In this document: positions 38,340-47,870 of the stretch, one piece after another
How the letters are laid out: the number at the start of each line of letters is the position of its first letter
Position numbering within the stretch: the stretch's first letter is position 1
Assembly: GCA_015680685.1 (NCBI GenBank)
Contig: MNCI01035130.1
Span: forward strand, 908,378 to 967,317
Length of the DNA: 58,940 bases
Reading direction: 5' to 3'
DNA from: Gnetum montanum
Taxonomy: Eukaryota > Streptophyta > Gnetopsida > Gnetales > Gnetaceae
Made by a program: the position numbers and the translations under genes
Notes under the pieces: generated by a model
What the model saw: the letters and a program-made list of their open reading frames with translations, nothing else
Told to the model about the DNA's origin: nothing
The model's database searches: none

Positions 38340-38740
38340 TTGTGTTATCCCTCCTACGAATCTTGAGGTGGAGTTCTTGGAAAACCAACCTAGTATTCAT
38401 AGTACTTAATTAGGATCTTTCCATTATAATAGGAATATTTTCTTCCACCTTATCATCTATTTTAAGCACCAAGAAATTACCAAAATATGTCTAATATGAA
38501 AGAAAAGTGAATACATTACATACCTATATGATATAATATGTGTATGAATGTCTTCCTAGCTTTAGTCGAATCTTGGTATGCTTGAGAGAAGGAAATTCCC
38601 AATCAATGTACTACTACAATGAGATGAAATTAACTCTTGAACTAGAGTCATAGAGAGCTAAACAATGATTCGTTTCACCAATTTGGATCTCCATCATGGA
38701 ACTACTAGGATCTGGTTAGTTTTTAGACAAACATGACTCT
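38340..38740 (-). pseudogene. Gypsy-type aspartic protease relic
   Basis: The minus strand gives MMEIQIGETNHCLALYDSSS followed by RVNFISL near 38700-38610, matching the L-x-D-[ST]-G-A-x-x-N-x-I-S protease loop with Gly replaced by Ser. Downstream comes IPIIMERS and STMNTRLVF (about 38420-38370), resembling the V-P-[IL]-I-L-G-R-P-F-L-A-T end. Several stops are present. No RT was found further left, so it is a fragment of another gypsy family. Confidence 0.55.
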
Positions 38741-38758
38741 TTAACTACCCATGCTACT

Positions 38759-38782
38759 ACTATATATATATATATATATATG
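38759..38782. repeat. (TA)n microsatellite
   Basis: About 11 TA dinucleotides beginning after 'gctactac'. Confidence 0.95.
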
Positions 38783-38789
38783 GTCATAA

Positions 38790-40200
38790 CATTACCAGTA
38801 AGTGTCATCATGCTATCTTCACCAAACAAAGAAATGGAACTCAGCCTTGAATAGATATTATAGTTGAATTATGCTTAAAACTGTTCATTTAGATCTCATG
38901 ATTATGTGCTTTTATTTAAACTAAATGATTTTCCTCTTCACAAGATGTAGATATGCATACAAACCTAGTCTAACAATTGTCATGTTAATTCTTGTAGTAC
39001 AATTTCATACTATCAGACCTTAACTTCTCCTTGTAACAAAATCAATGGATGGCTAGAAATATTTTCTAGTTTCATGGATAGAAGCAAGGTCATTACCATA
39101 GGCAATATTACATGATTTGGTCTACCTTGGCTATGGTTAACTAGGTATTGCACCTTGCATGGAACCAAGTAAAATTTTTTGTTGTTGTTGGAAAGCTTAC
39201 TTTGGAAAACTATTGAAAGTAGGTAGGTACTATTGAGGTATCATCATTGGATTTTAATAATTTCCTTTCTATGCACCACAAAATTAAGGATTATATTAGG
39301 GAATTATTTGTTGTTACATCGAAGTGGAAAGACTCAATGGAGCATCATTCCAAGGATTTGGATCTTGCCACTATTGGTACTTCTTCATGGCTTGTGGATA
39401 ATCAGCATTAAGATAATAGTATGAATGATCAATATCTTGGATTCTCTTGGCAAATCTAAGATTCAAGGGTACTCCAAATCATCTCATCTTACAATCATGT
39501 GAGCCATGAATGGGTAGCACTAAAAATTATAAAAGTATGTGTAGTATTATTAGTGAATGATAAGGAAGCGTTATTTCAATCTTCTTAAATGCTTTTAGAA
39601 TAGGAGAGCTTTCATATGACCTTTATATCATATATCTTTTTAAATTTGTGTGGTGCAACTACTTTGGTTGTAGATTCAACCACCTTATCCCTAATATCCT
39701 CAAGAATACTGGTTATTATTTCATTCATTGCATCCAAAAGTCAATCCACATGGTGGGACAAGTCCATCAAGGATTTTTTTCTCCTAATTTGATGTTGTAA
39801 TAGAACCTCAACTATGGTAGGAAATTTTGTGGTGGCTTTAATGTTTTTGAACCTTTGCATAGGTAATGGAGTACAACTATACTCCTTATTTGATTGTTAC
39901 TTCCATCCTTCTCCTTTTATGCTAGCAATGATGTTTAAGAAGACTTTGATTTAGATCATGACCTTTTTGTGCACTTGGATCATCATCTACATGTTTATAT
40001 GATCTCTTATCTTCTACCCTACCCCTTCTACAATATGAATCAACTTCTCCTTTCAATTGAAACCATGGCTCAAACAGTGGTATTTAGTTTTCATATATCT
40101 TTTCCTCCATCCATCCATCCATCCATCTTCTAGATATGTAAAATTTAGATATATCTTTGAAATTTTGTGTAGTAGATCTTGATCATGTCTATCAATCTTT
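38790..40200 (-). pseudogene. Possible gag relic upstream of the protease fragment
   Basis: Minus-strand pieces look coding-like, for example DWLLDAMNEIITSILEDIRD near 39740 and EPWFQLKGEVDSYCRRGR near 40050, but no diagnostic motif is left. The assignment rests mainly on position (gag precedes protease). Confidence 0.25.
40111..40132. repeat. (ATCC)n microsatellite
   Basis: About five tandem tetranucleotides within 'tccatccatccatccatccatc'-like text. Confidence 0.9.
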
Positions 40201-40439
40201 GAATTAATTGATGAGGCAAAGATTTATACCATGTTTCTACATGTTCAATAAAGGTGCTGGGAAATATCTACAAGATTTTCCAATCACTCACAATCCCTTG
40301 GTAGTAGTAAGTGTTATCAAAATCTTACACATTGAGTTAAGGATAGTTACTAGTATACATTCTATATATCGGTATATTAATAGTGTAGGGACACATTTTC
40401 TAATCCTTTTTATTCTTCCCTACATTTGTGTTTGCAAGT

Positions 40440-41345
40440 TCTAGGGTTGAAGAATATGTCTTGGAAGGCAAGAAGATATCTTGACTAAGGCCTATGATTG
40501 ATAGAAGATATCTTGAGGTATGAGAAGATTTTCTAGTAATTCTTGCTAATGTTTGAAGTAAGACATATTTTCCAAAGAGAAGAAATCTCAAGAAATATGT
40601 CTTGGTCCTACAAAAGACATCTCAATCAAGACATATTACAATGAAGGAGACATTTTGTGTCTAGAAGAGACATCTTTCCAAAACAAAAGATGTCTTTCTG
40701 GAGAGCTAGATTGTCATAAGAGACATCTTCACAAGGTCAGAGATGACTAGTATAGCAAGAAAAAGTTCTAAAAATACTTTTCCTAATTCAAGAAACAACT
40801 GGGGTAAGTTAAAAAATAAGATGAAAATAACCTAGGAGAAGGTGAGAAAACATGAAAAATAAATGAAGAACCTCAAGTGAGTTGAAAAATATTTCTAGGA
40901 TTCTTGTCTTCATGTTTTCCATAAATATTGTTTTGATTCCTAATTACAAGGAGAGATGATAATGAAAAAGAGAGAGAGTTATGAGATGAGATTAGGAATG
41001 TATGGAAGAGCACATTGATGAAGTGCATAAAGGTTGCAAATCCAAGGTCAATTGTGTAGACTTATATATTCAAGTCTTTCTTAGATGTTAAGAACTCATT
41101 CTTGGGTTCTAGGAGAATCCCTATATTGGTTTTCTTACATTGAGAATATCCATTGTATGACTTTAGAGCCTCATACATTGCAATATCATTTAAGTGTGAC
41201 AATTTTTAGATGTTTTTAGGTTTGGAGAATCCTATTGTCATCTTCTAGTTAATTAATTAAATATAGTTTGTTTTCTTGTTTTCTAGCAAAAAAGCCTAGA
41301 TTTAGTATTTTAAGATGATTAATTAGTGAATGTGCTCTAGCATTA
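40440..41345 (+). mobile_element. Probable 5' LTR of plus-strand gypsy element 3
   Basis: Non-coding sequence ends directly before a Met-tRNA-type primer site. The first 300 bases hold about ten copies of 'agacatct' or its complement 'agatgtct', and variants such as 'agatatctt'. The outer start is not defined and no 3' LTR of this family was seen. Confidence 0.5.
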
Positions 41346-41346
41346 C

Positions 41347-41362
41347 TGGTATTAGATCTTAG
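41347..41362 (+). promoter_or_regulatory. Primer binding site (initiator Met-tRNA type), element 3
   Basis: TGGTATTAGATCTTAG differs by two bases in its first 12 from TGGTATCAGAGC, the common plant retrotransposon primer site. Gag follows 115 bases later. Confidence 0.75.
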
Positions 41363-41477
41363 CTTGCATGAAGATTTAGATCTTAGATTTGTGTTTATTT
41401 TACATGGATTTGGTTTAGGATTATGTCAATTTCATATAAGACCTAAGAAGAAATAACTACAAGCACTAAATAGAGAC

Positions 41478-42640
41478 ATGGAAAGCGTGATGTCTACCTT
41501 CCAAATGATGATTGCTCAATTACATGAAATTAGTGCAATGGTATAAAAAAAATGCTAGTCCTAGCCATATCTAGACTCATGAAGGAGATGAACATGCATG
41601 CTAAGATGAAGAAGTTTCATAACTAGGTGGAGAAAAAGTGAATGAAGATGAAGTACAATCTAGCGATGGAAGTTTAGGAACCCCTCAGCCAAGGATTCCA
41701 ATGGAATAGAATCCTATTCCTCATATGTGAATTCTAATGTCTCCAATGGTGATAAATACTTTTTCTCCAAGAAAGCTTGATGAGGAAGATAAGAAAAAAC
41801 TTGCTAAGGCATTAAGAAATCCTACAAGACTTCCATACATGGAGTTGAAGACTTTCAATGCTATTGATGACACCAATGGTTTTCCAAGTTGACTAAAGTA
41901 CTTGAGAAGCATTTCTAGTTGGAAGAGGAACCAACTAACTTAAGGGTACCTATTTATAAATCCAAATTAGAAGGTATGAATTCTACTTGGTGGAAAAAGG
42001 AGTTCTAGGATTATGAAAGATGAAATGATCAACCCATCAAAGATTATGATTTGATGAAATATAGGTTGATGAGAATATTTGAATAATATCATCAAAGGTA
42101 AGAAATCATTTTGAAGTTAAAATTTCTGAGGTAGGATGACAAGGAGGTCAAAGAATTCTACATTGCATTTTGTAATCAATTCCATCAAGCTAAGATAAAA
42201 TGGGAAGAGTATGAATAGGCTTCAATCTTTTTAGGAGGTTTTTAAATGGCATACCAACAAGAGTTACCATTTTATGAGTCACAAACCCTTGATGACACTT
42301 ATGATTTGACTCTTAAGTATGAGAAGAAATTAAATGAATTTAGAAATAGGAGCAAACAAACTTCCAAGGAAAAGGAGAAGGAATCCAAGTTTGAAAAGGG
42401 ATCCAAGTCTAAATTAGAAGAAAATGATGGTAATGATGACAAGAAGACTAAAAAAAATTATGAGAAGAATAAAGGAAAGAAGGACCATGGAAAGAGAGGC
42501 AAGGGCCAAGGAATTAGTTCATAAAAAATATGGTGCTTAAAATGTGAAGAATGGGGATACAAAAAATGGAAATGCCCACTTCACAGGATAGCCAAGAATA
42601 AGGATGTCTAAACCATGAGGGTTAAGGAGACATTAAGCCA
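41478..42640 (+). pseudogene. Gypsy gag, element 3 (decayed)
   Basis: The start MESVMSTFQMMIAQLHEISA is at 41478. KKLAKALRNPTRLPYMELKT and the capsid-like helical region follow, and then an open stretch 42246-42524 (MAYQQELPFYESQTLDDTYD) that becomes very Lys/Glu-rich. A zinc knuckle WCLKCEEWGYKKWKC (42531-42575) keeps the three Cys, but Tyr stands where CCHC needs His. Several stops are present, mostly TAG or TAA. The family is a different gypsy lineage from elements 1 and 2. Confidence 0.75.
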
Positions 42641-43001
42641 AGGTCCTTAGAGAGATAATCTGAATACTTCAAAAATCAAGCATGTTTCTAAATTAAATAC
42701 TTGTGAATTCATAGGGAATGTGAATAGAGGCNTAAAGGAAAGAAGGACCATGGAAAGAGAGGCAAGGGCCAAGGAATTAGTTCATAAAAAATATGGTGCT
42801 TAAAATGTGAAGAATGGGGATACAAAAAATGGAAATAAGAATAGCCTAAGAATAAGGATAGCCAAGAATAAGGATGTCTAAACCATTAGGGTTAAGGAGA
42901 CATTAAGCCAAGGTCCTTAGAGAGATAATCTGAATACTTCAAAAATCAAGCATGTTTCTAAATTAAATACTTGTGAATTCATAGGGAATGTGAATAGAGG
43001 C
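42470..43001. repeat. Tandem duplication joined by an N (262 and 269 bp)
   Basis: 42470-42731 and 42733-43001 are nearly identical, differing mainly by a short insertion ('aagaatagcctaag' region) and single bases. A single N at 42732 separates them, so a misjoined contig overlap is likely. The duplication repeats the zinc-knuckle region of gag. Confidence 0.85.
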
Positions 43002-43029
43002 GATCATCCTAATAGAAAACTATTGTTTT

Positions 43030-43480
43030 TGGTTTGGTCTAGATGTTTACTTATATGAGAGTGGATTCATGTTTTTATTAATGAGGAATCCTAAGAAAAT
43101 ATTATTTCTTCTAGGATTATTGTTATAATGGGTTTGATAACTAATTTTCATGATAGACCATATAAAATGCATTGGTTATCTAGAGATTTTTCCCAAGAGG
43201 TAAGGTAACAATGTATTTTAAAATTTAAAATTGGAGGTTTTCATGATGTTGTGAAATGTAAGGTACTTCCAATAGATTGTGTTGTAATTCTTACTAGACC
43301 TTTAAATCTTGATAATGATGTTGAATTTGATAAAGTAAGAAATGTATCAATTATAGCTAGATCTAATGAAATCCATGAGTTGATTCCCATGATAGTTGAA
43401 CAAGTAAGGTATAAAAGCTCACTTAATGAGTTCTTAATCCTTCTAGGAGAGAGGTAATATACTAAGAAACATTATAAAAC
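43030..43480 (+). pseudogene. Gypsy protease and linker, element 3
   Basis: The frames give ISSRIIVIMGLITNFHDRPY and then KIGGFHDVVKCKVLPIDCVV with ILTRPLNLD, which follow the plant gypsy pattern (...F-x-I-G-x-Y-x-D-x-V-x-C-D-V-[LV]-P-M-[DQ]-x-x-x-[IL]-L-L-G-R-P-W). The Gly-Arg of GRPW has decayed to Thr-Arg. Confidence 0.75.
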
Positions 43481-43639
43481 TGGTTTTTGTTTTGTTGTTA
43501 TGAGAAAAATTGCTACTAACCATGATGATGTGTAGGCTGAAATTTCCATAGGTATACTAGGATTAAATGAGAAATTTTACAAGGTTTTTAAGGCTAAATT
43601 GGATGGATTATCATTAATGATGAATGTACAAAATTAGAC

Positions 43640-44480
43640 TAATTTTATTCCTTGTGCTACCATTTCAAATAAGAGAGCTTGCCAGATGGTACCAAATCAA
43701 TGGGTTGACTTGTAAAGACAAGTAGAGGCATTACTTGCAAATGGAATTCTGATGGAATCCATTTTACCTTGTGTAGTTCAAATGGTTCTAGTGCTAAAGA
43801 AGTACAATAATGAATGGAGAATTTGCATTGATTCTAGGAACGTAAACAAGATAATAGTGAGCTTCCAATTTCTTATTCTAAAGATGAATGATATCCTTGA
43901 TGTTATTACCAATATAGGGATTTTTAGGAAAACTGACTTAAAGAGTGGGTACCATCAAATTAGAATCAAGCCTAGTGATTAGTGAAAGACTGCTTTCAAG
44001 ACACCGAATCAATTGTTTAAGTGATTCATGATGTTATTTGGCTCATAAATGCACCTGCCACATTCATGAGGTTAATGCATGATTTTTTAAAGGACTTGAC
44101 TAATAAGTGTTATATTATCTTTTTTGATGACATTTTAATTTATAACTCTAATGAGGAGCAGTATTTGGATCACTTAAGGATGGTATGTCTTAAGTTGAAG
44201 GAGACACACCCAGTAATCAATGTGAAGAAAAGTCATTTCTTCAAGAGAAAAATCATATATTTGCAACATGTAATTTTTGAAAACCAAATTTGGATGAAGG
44301 CTATTAAGATAAAGGCTATTAGAGATTGGCCAAGTCCTAAGAATTATGGAGAGGTAAAATCATTTCTTAGTTTAGTAATTTTTTATAGAGGGTTCATAAA
44401 AATATTTAGTGGTATTTCATGGCCTATTTTTTCTTTGTTGAAAAAAACTAAAGATTTCAAGTGGGATAATGAAACCTAAG
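43640..44480 (+). pseudogene. Gypsy reverse transcriptase, element 3 (decayed)
   Basis: The first part (43752-43982) reads EWRICIDSRNVNKII and FRKTDLKSGYHQIRIKPSD. After a TAG at 43980 and a frameshift near 44015 comes INAPATFMRLMHDFL, then the active site FFDDILIYN (FFDD at 44120-44131; the two Asp are kept, the residue before them is Phe instead of the usual Leu, Ile or Val). The connection domain VKSFLSLVIFYRGFIKIFS follows, and KKTKDFKWDNET ends it. This is close to complete except for one stop and one frameshift. Confidence 0.85.
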
Positions 44481-44760
44481 AGAGCTTTGACTTGTTGAAA
44501 GAAAAGATTACTAGGGAAATGGTGCTTGCAATTCCTATTTTTTACAAACTTTTCTAGGTAGAGGTGAATGCATAGTTATAGGAATTTAATTTGATGTTAA
44601 AACATGAAAGTTGGAAAGACAATGTAGAAGCTGATACATTGTCTAGGATGCATGTGGTTAATTTCAACATACCTCATGTGGAAGGTATGACTCATTTTGC
44701 TTCTTTATATGAGCATGATGTTTATTTTGGATAGGTTTGAAGGAGGCTACAAGATCACTA
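44470..44760 (+). pseudogene. Gypsy RNase H, internally deleted, element 3
   Basis: The beginning ESFDLLKEKITREMVLAIPIF is followed after only about 15 codons by SWKDNVEADTLSRMHVV, the C-terminal N-V-x-A-D-x-L-S-R motif, so most of the domain is missing. Integrase is absent: the element ends here. Confidence 0.7.
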
Positions 44761-44897
44761 ATGAATAGGATAGACTAGAGATGGCTAAAGAAAGTGAGGC
44801 TATAGACTCAACCACAAATGAAGATAATGGATGTGAAATCTACATATATGATCATTAGAAGGACCATTACCCAGTATTGTTGCATCTATAGTAGTAT

Positions 44898-45869
44898 TGG
44901 GTAAGTGCCTTAAATCTAAATTTTGTGCAAAATCACATGCTTGGGAGATTTCCTCTCCCACAAGGTAATTATAAACAGTCCCACAACTAACTGTACCATC
45001 CTAGCAGAACTTATTACCAGCCTCAACATAGTCATCAACCATAGTGGCAACAACCACAATCATGGGGAAGGCCATCATCAAATCAGCCCTATATGCCAAA
45101 ACTACATGGATATTATGTTCAACACCCTATTTCTCCAACTAATTCTGCATCCTCTACTTCAAATCATGACTACCACTCTCATGAGTACCATCAACCCATG
45201 ACATTCCTTGAAGGATCACCACCTTGCCCCTCTTACCATCCATCCTACCCTTGATATTCTCATACTTCACCTCATTATATGTCATTGCTAGCAACATAGG
45301 AAGGTTTGACATCACAATATCAACAAATGAATTCCACTTGTGTTGCAAATGTGCATAAACATGCTAACACTAGTGGATCACAACTGCAGCATTGGAAACA
45401 TCCCTTTTGGAGGTAGGGCTGTAAGCCAAAGTAGACCACAAATGGGCCCACCATATCATCCAGTCTAGTACAATGTCAATCTAGTGCACCACCTTCCTTA
45501 TCTCAACCAACGTCCTTTGATCCTAGACATAAGCCACCATCCATCATTACTCCAATTTTAAACCCAAGCAATGAACCTACAAGTGTGGGAAGACAAATAA
45601 GTCCATGCATACCATATCATGATCAAGGGTGCAATCATGGGCTAGACATCCATAAAATTAACACAGCTCATACCCTAACCCACCATACATTTAACAATCA
45701 AGTATGTGACCAAAAAGTTTTCTACCTAGCCACCACACCACTAGTAGACATCTAGTGGCTAGGGCATGAACGGTTACCAATGATTCATACATGCATGGAT
45801 CCTATTTATCCACTTATTAATCCTCATCATGGCCAAATGTTTAGTTGTGGGGGTTAGCCTGCATTCTAG
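44898..45869 (+). pseudogene. Tyr/His/Pro/Gln-rich decayed ORF of unknown function
   Basis: One reading frame (first codon 44898) stays recognisable for about 320 codons with only about eight stops, at 44988, 45855, 45867 and some between. Composition is biased: LGRFPLPQGNYKQSHN, then YHPSRTYYQPQHSHQP and SWGRPSSNQPYMPKLHGYY near the start, SAPPSLSQPTSFDPRHKPPS in the middle. There is no membrane segment, and no catalytic motif was recognised. It follows the truncated RNase H of element 3 on the same strand but resembles neither integrase nor gag that I know. It could be a proline-rich C-terminal part of a gag or an extra ORF of another element. Confidence 0.45.
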
Positions 45870-46928
45870 TCTTTAGGATTCTTAAGTGTTTTTCATCTGT
45901 TTTTTTTTTTCAATTTGTTGTCATTTTCCTATTTCTTGAAACATCTCTTCCTATTTCTTCCAATTTTTTCTATTTGTTGTGTTCATTTTCTTTGTAATGT
46001 AATCTTTCTTGTGAATAAAATGATCATGTAGCCCATTGAGGTGAGGTTTTCTCTATGTTTTCAAGTCATATGGCACTGATTATTCAAACATTAAGGCCAT
46101 GCCATCCATCCACTCATTCCATTAATAAGAGGTGCTTGCCCTGGTCATCACAATAATCTTTTCCATCATCCAACATAACAATAAATCTATAATCATTGTG
46201 TCTATATGGACAAGTGTAGAACCAAGGTGGAATGTGAAGGGTGTAACATTAAGGAGATTTTTGGATTTTCTTTGGCCACTTTTGTATGTTCTATCATGTT
46301 GCTAAGGTTGTAACCATATCCGTGTAGATCTAATGAAAAATGGAAGTAAGAGTAACCTAAAAGTGGTGCTGAATAAAATTTTGTGGGTCCCACTAGAAAG
46401 ACATGTACCCATGCTTGAAGGTTGGTGGCTTCTCAAAATTAAAAAAAAAAAAGAGAGCAAAAAAGAGAAAAAAAATGTGTGCCATCAAAAAGCTCCTCCC
46501 TTGGATAAAACTCCAAGTGATGTTACTCTTTGCAATTATGATTATCTTATGGTTGTCCACCAATCTGATAAAATAATGTGATGTCACTACAATGTGGTGT
46601 GGACTTGGTTTGAATCCTGGAAATAATGACTAATTATTATTTAAACATTAATAACACACAAGGTTTCATTGTGACAATTGTAAGATACCTCATATCCCAA
46701 TTACTGCAATCCTTTCTACAGTCCATCTCATCTCATTGTTTCTGTAATCATAATTTGTGGTTTTGTGTAACATAGAGTTATTATCTAAAATTGGTGGTTT
46801 TAACATGTGTGTTTTGTTTCATAGGTATGCATCACATTCAACCCTTTAGTGCCTATGGACATTTTTAGGTATGGTTACACAAGGGAATCATAGGCTAGAG
46901 CCTACTTTGGGGAGGACCCACTTGTGTC
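45870..46928. other. Non-coding stretch
   Basis: A T-rich tract (45900-45990) and an AATAAA at about 46014 lie downstream of the preceding ORF and could be its old 3' untranslated region. An A-rich run occurs at 46440-46475. No gene was recognised. Confidence 0.4.
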
Positions 46929-47201
46929 ACTTTTGTGACTTGTAATTGTTTGATACAACCACATCATTCTTCACCTTCCAAGCACTCAATTGTTATATTT
47001 TTTTATTTACCTTATCCTATAATTGATTGTCCACAACTTCAACCTCAATGCCCNAACTCGAATGAACAAGAAAAAGGGCATTGAGGTTGAAGTTGTGGAC
47101 AAATGAATTATAGGATAAGGTAAATAAAAAAATATAACAATTGAGTGCTTGGAAGGTGAAGAATGATGTGGTTGTATCAAACAATTACAAGTCACAAAAG
47201 T
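46929..47201. repeat. Inverted duplication bounded by N bases
   Basis: 46929-47053 reappears as its reverse complement at 47076-47201, almost without mismatch ('acttttgtgacttgtaattg' against 'caattacaagtcacaaaagt'). N bases sit at 47054 and 47202, exactly bounding the inverted segment. This is most simply an assembly artefact. Confidence 0.9.
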
Positions 47202-47202
47202 N

Positions 47203-47870
47203 TTCAGTTTCCATGCTCAAATTTCCCATTTAGTAAATATTCATGGGCCTTGACATCAACTACCCAACGTAGGGTCTAACACAATGTTACATACTTGACA
47301 TTGGGTCACATAAAAACTATATATGCGACCCCCACGGTACACAAACTTCATTTTCATCATTTGTAGCTAAGGGAGCTATTCAAATTCTCTTGTGACTTAA
47401 GAGCTCTACACACCCACTTTCCACTTGTGATATTTGGCTCCCTACTACTCTGATTTCCATGTCATTTGAACCTACTTGAACTTGGAGTGTTCAAGTTGGT
47501 TGTGAGGGGGTGCTTTTTGTGTGAGACTTATGCCAAATTGCTGAAATTTGCTATCACCCATAGGGTATTATAAGGGTAATAGTGTCAAAAAATTTAGTCA
47601 TTATCATGAATAATCAAATTGTATTAATGCTAGAAACATTAAAGTTTTTCATCCAAAGGATCATCATAACAAGCCACATATAAGGAAAAAGAAACCAACT
47701 GTGTAAGGTTATATAAGGGATAAACACTTTTTGGGGATTTTTCTTGAAAAATTTTCTAACTCTACAATCATATGAACTAAGAACTTAATGAACTAAGATA
47801 ATGAGTAAGGTATCAATTGATTAATGATAAAGAATACAACCTTAGTAACACTTGATCTTTGCTTGATTGC
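47203..47870. other. Non-coding stretch, possible transposon flank
   Basis: It contains 'ttacatacttgac' and 'cccaacgtagggtctaacac' (47240-47310). Similar short pieces occur at 50830-51060 ('gttacatacttgac', 'acccaatgtc'), so the ORF between them may be flanked by related non-coding sequence. Confidence 0.35.

Noticed and set aside
46929-47201. Possible hairpin RNA gene or MITE
   Set aside because: The inverted repeat is bounded by N bases, has no target-site duplication, and its arms differ at only a few bases while nearby repeats are old; an assembly artefact is simpler.
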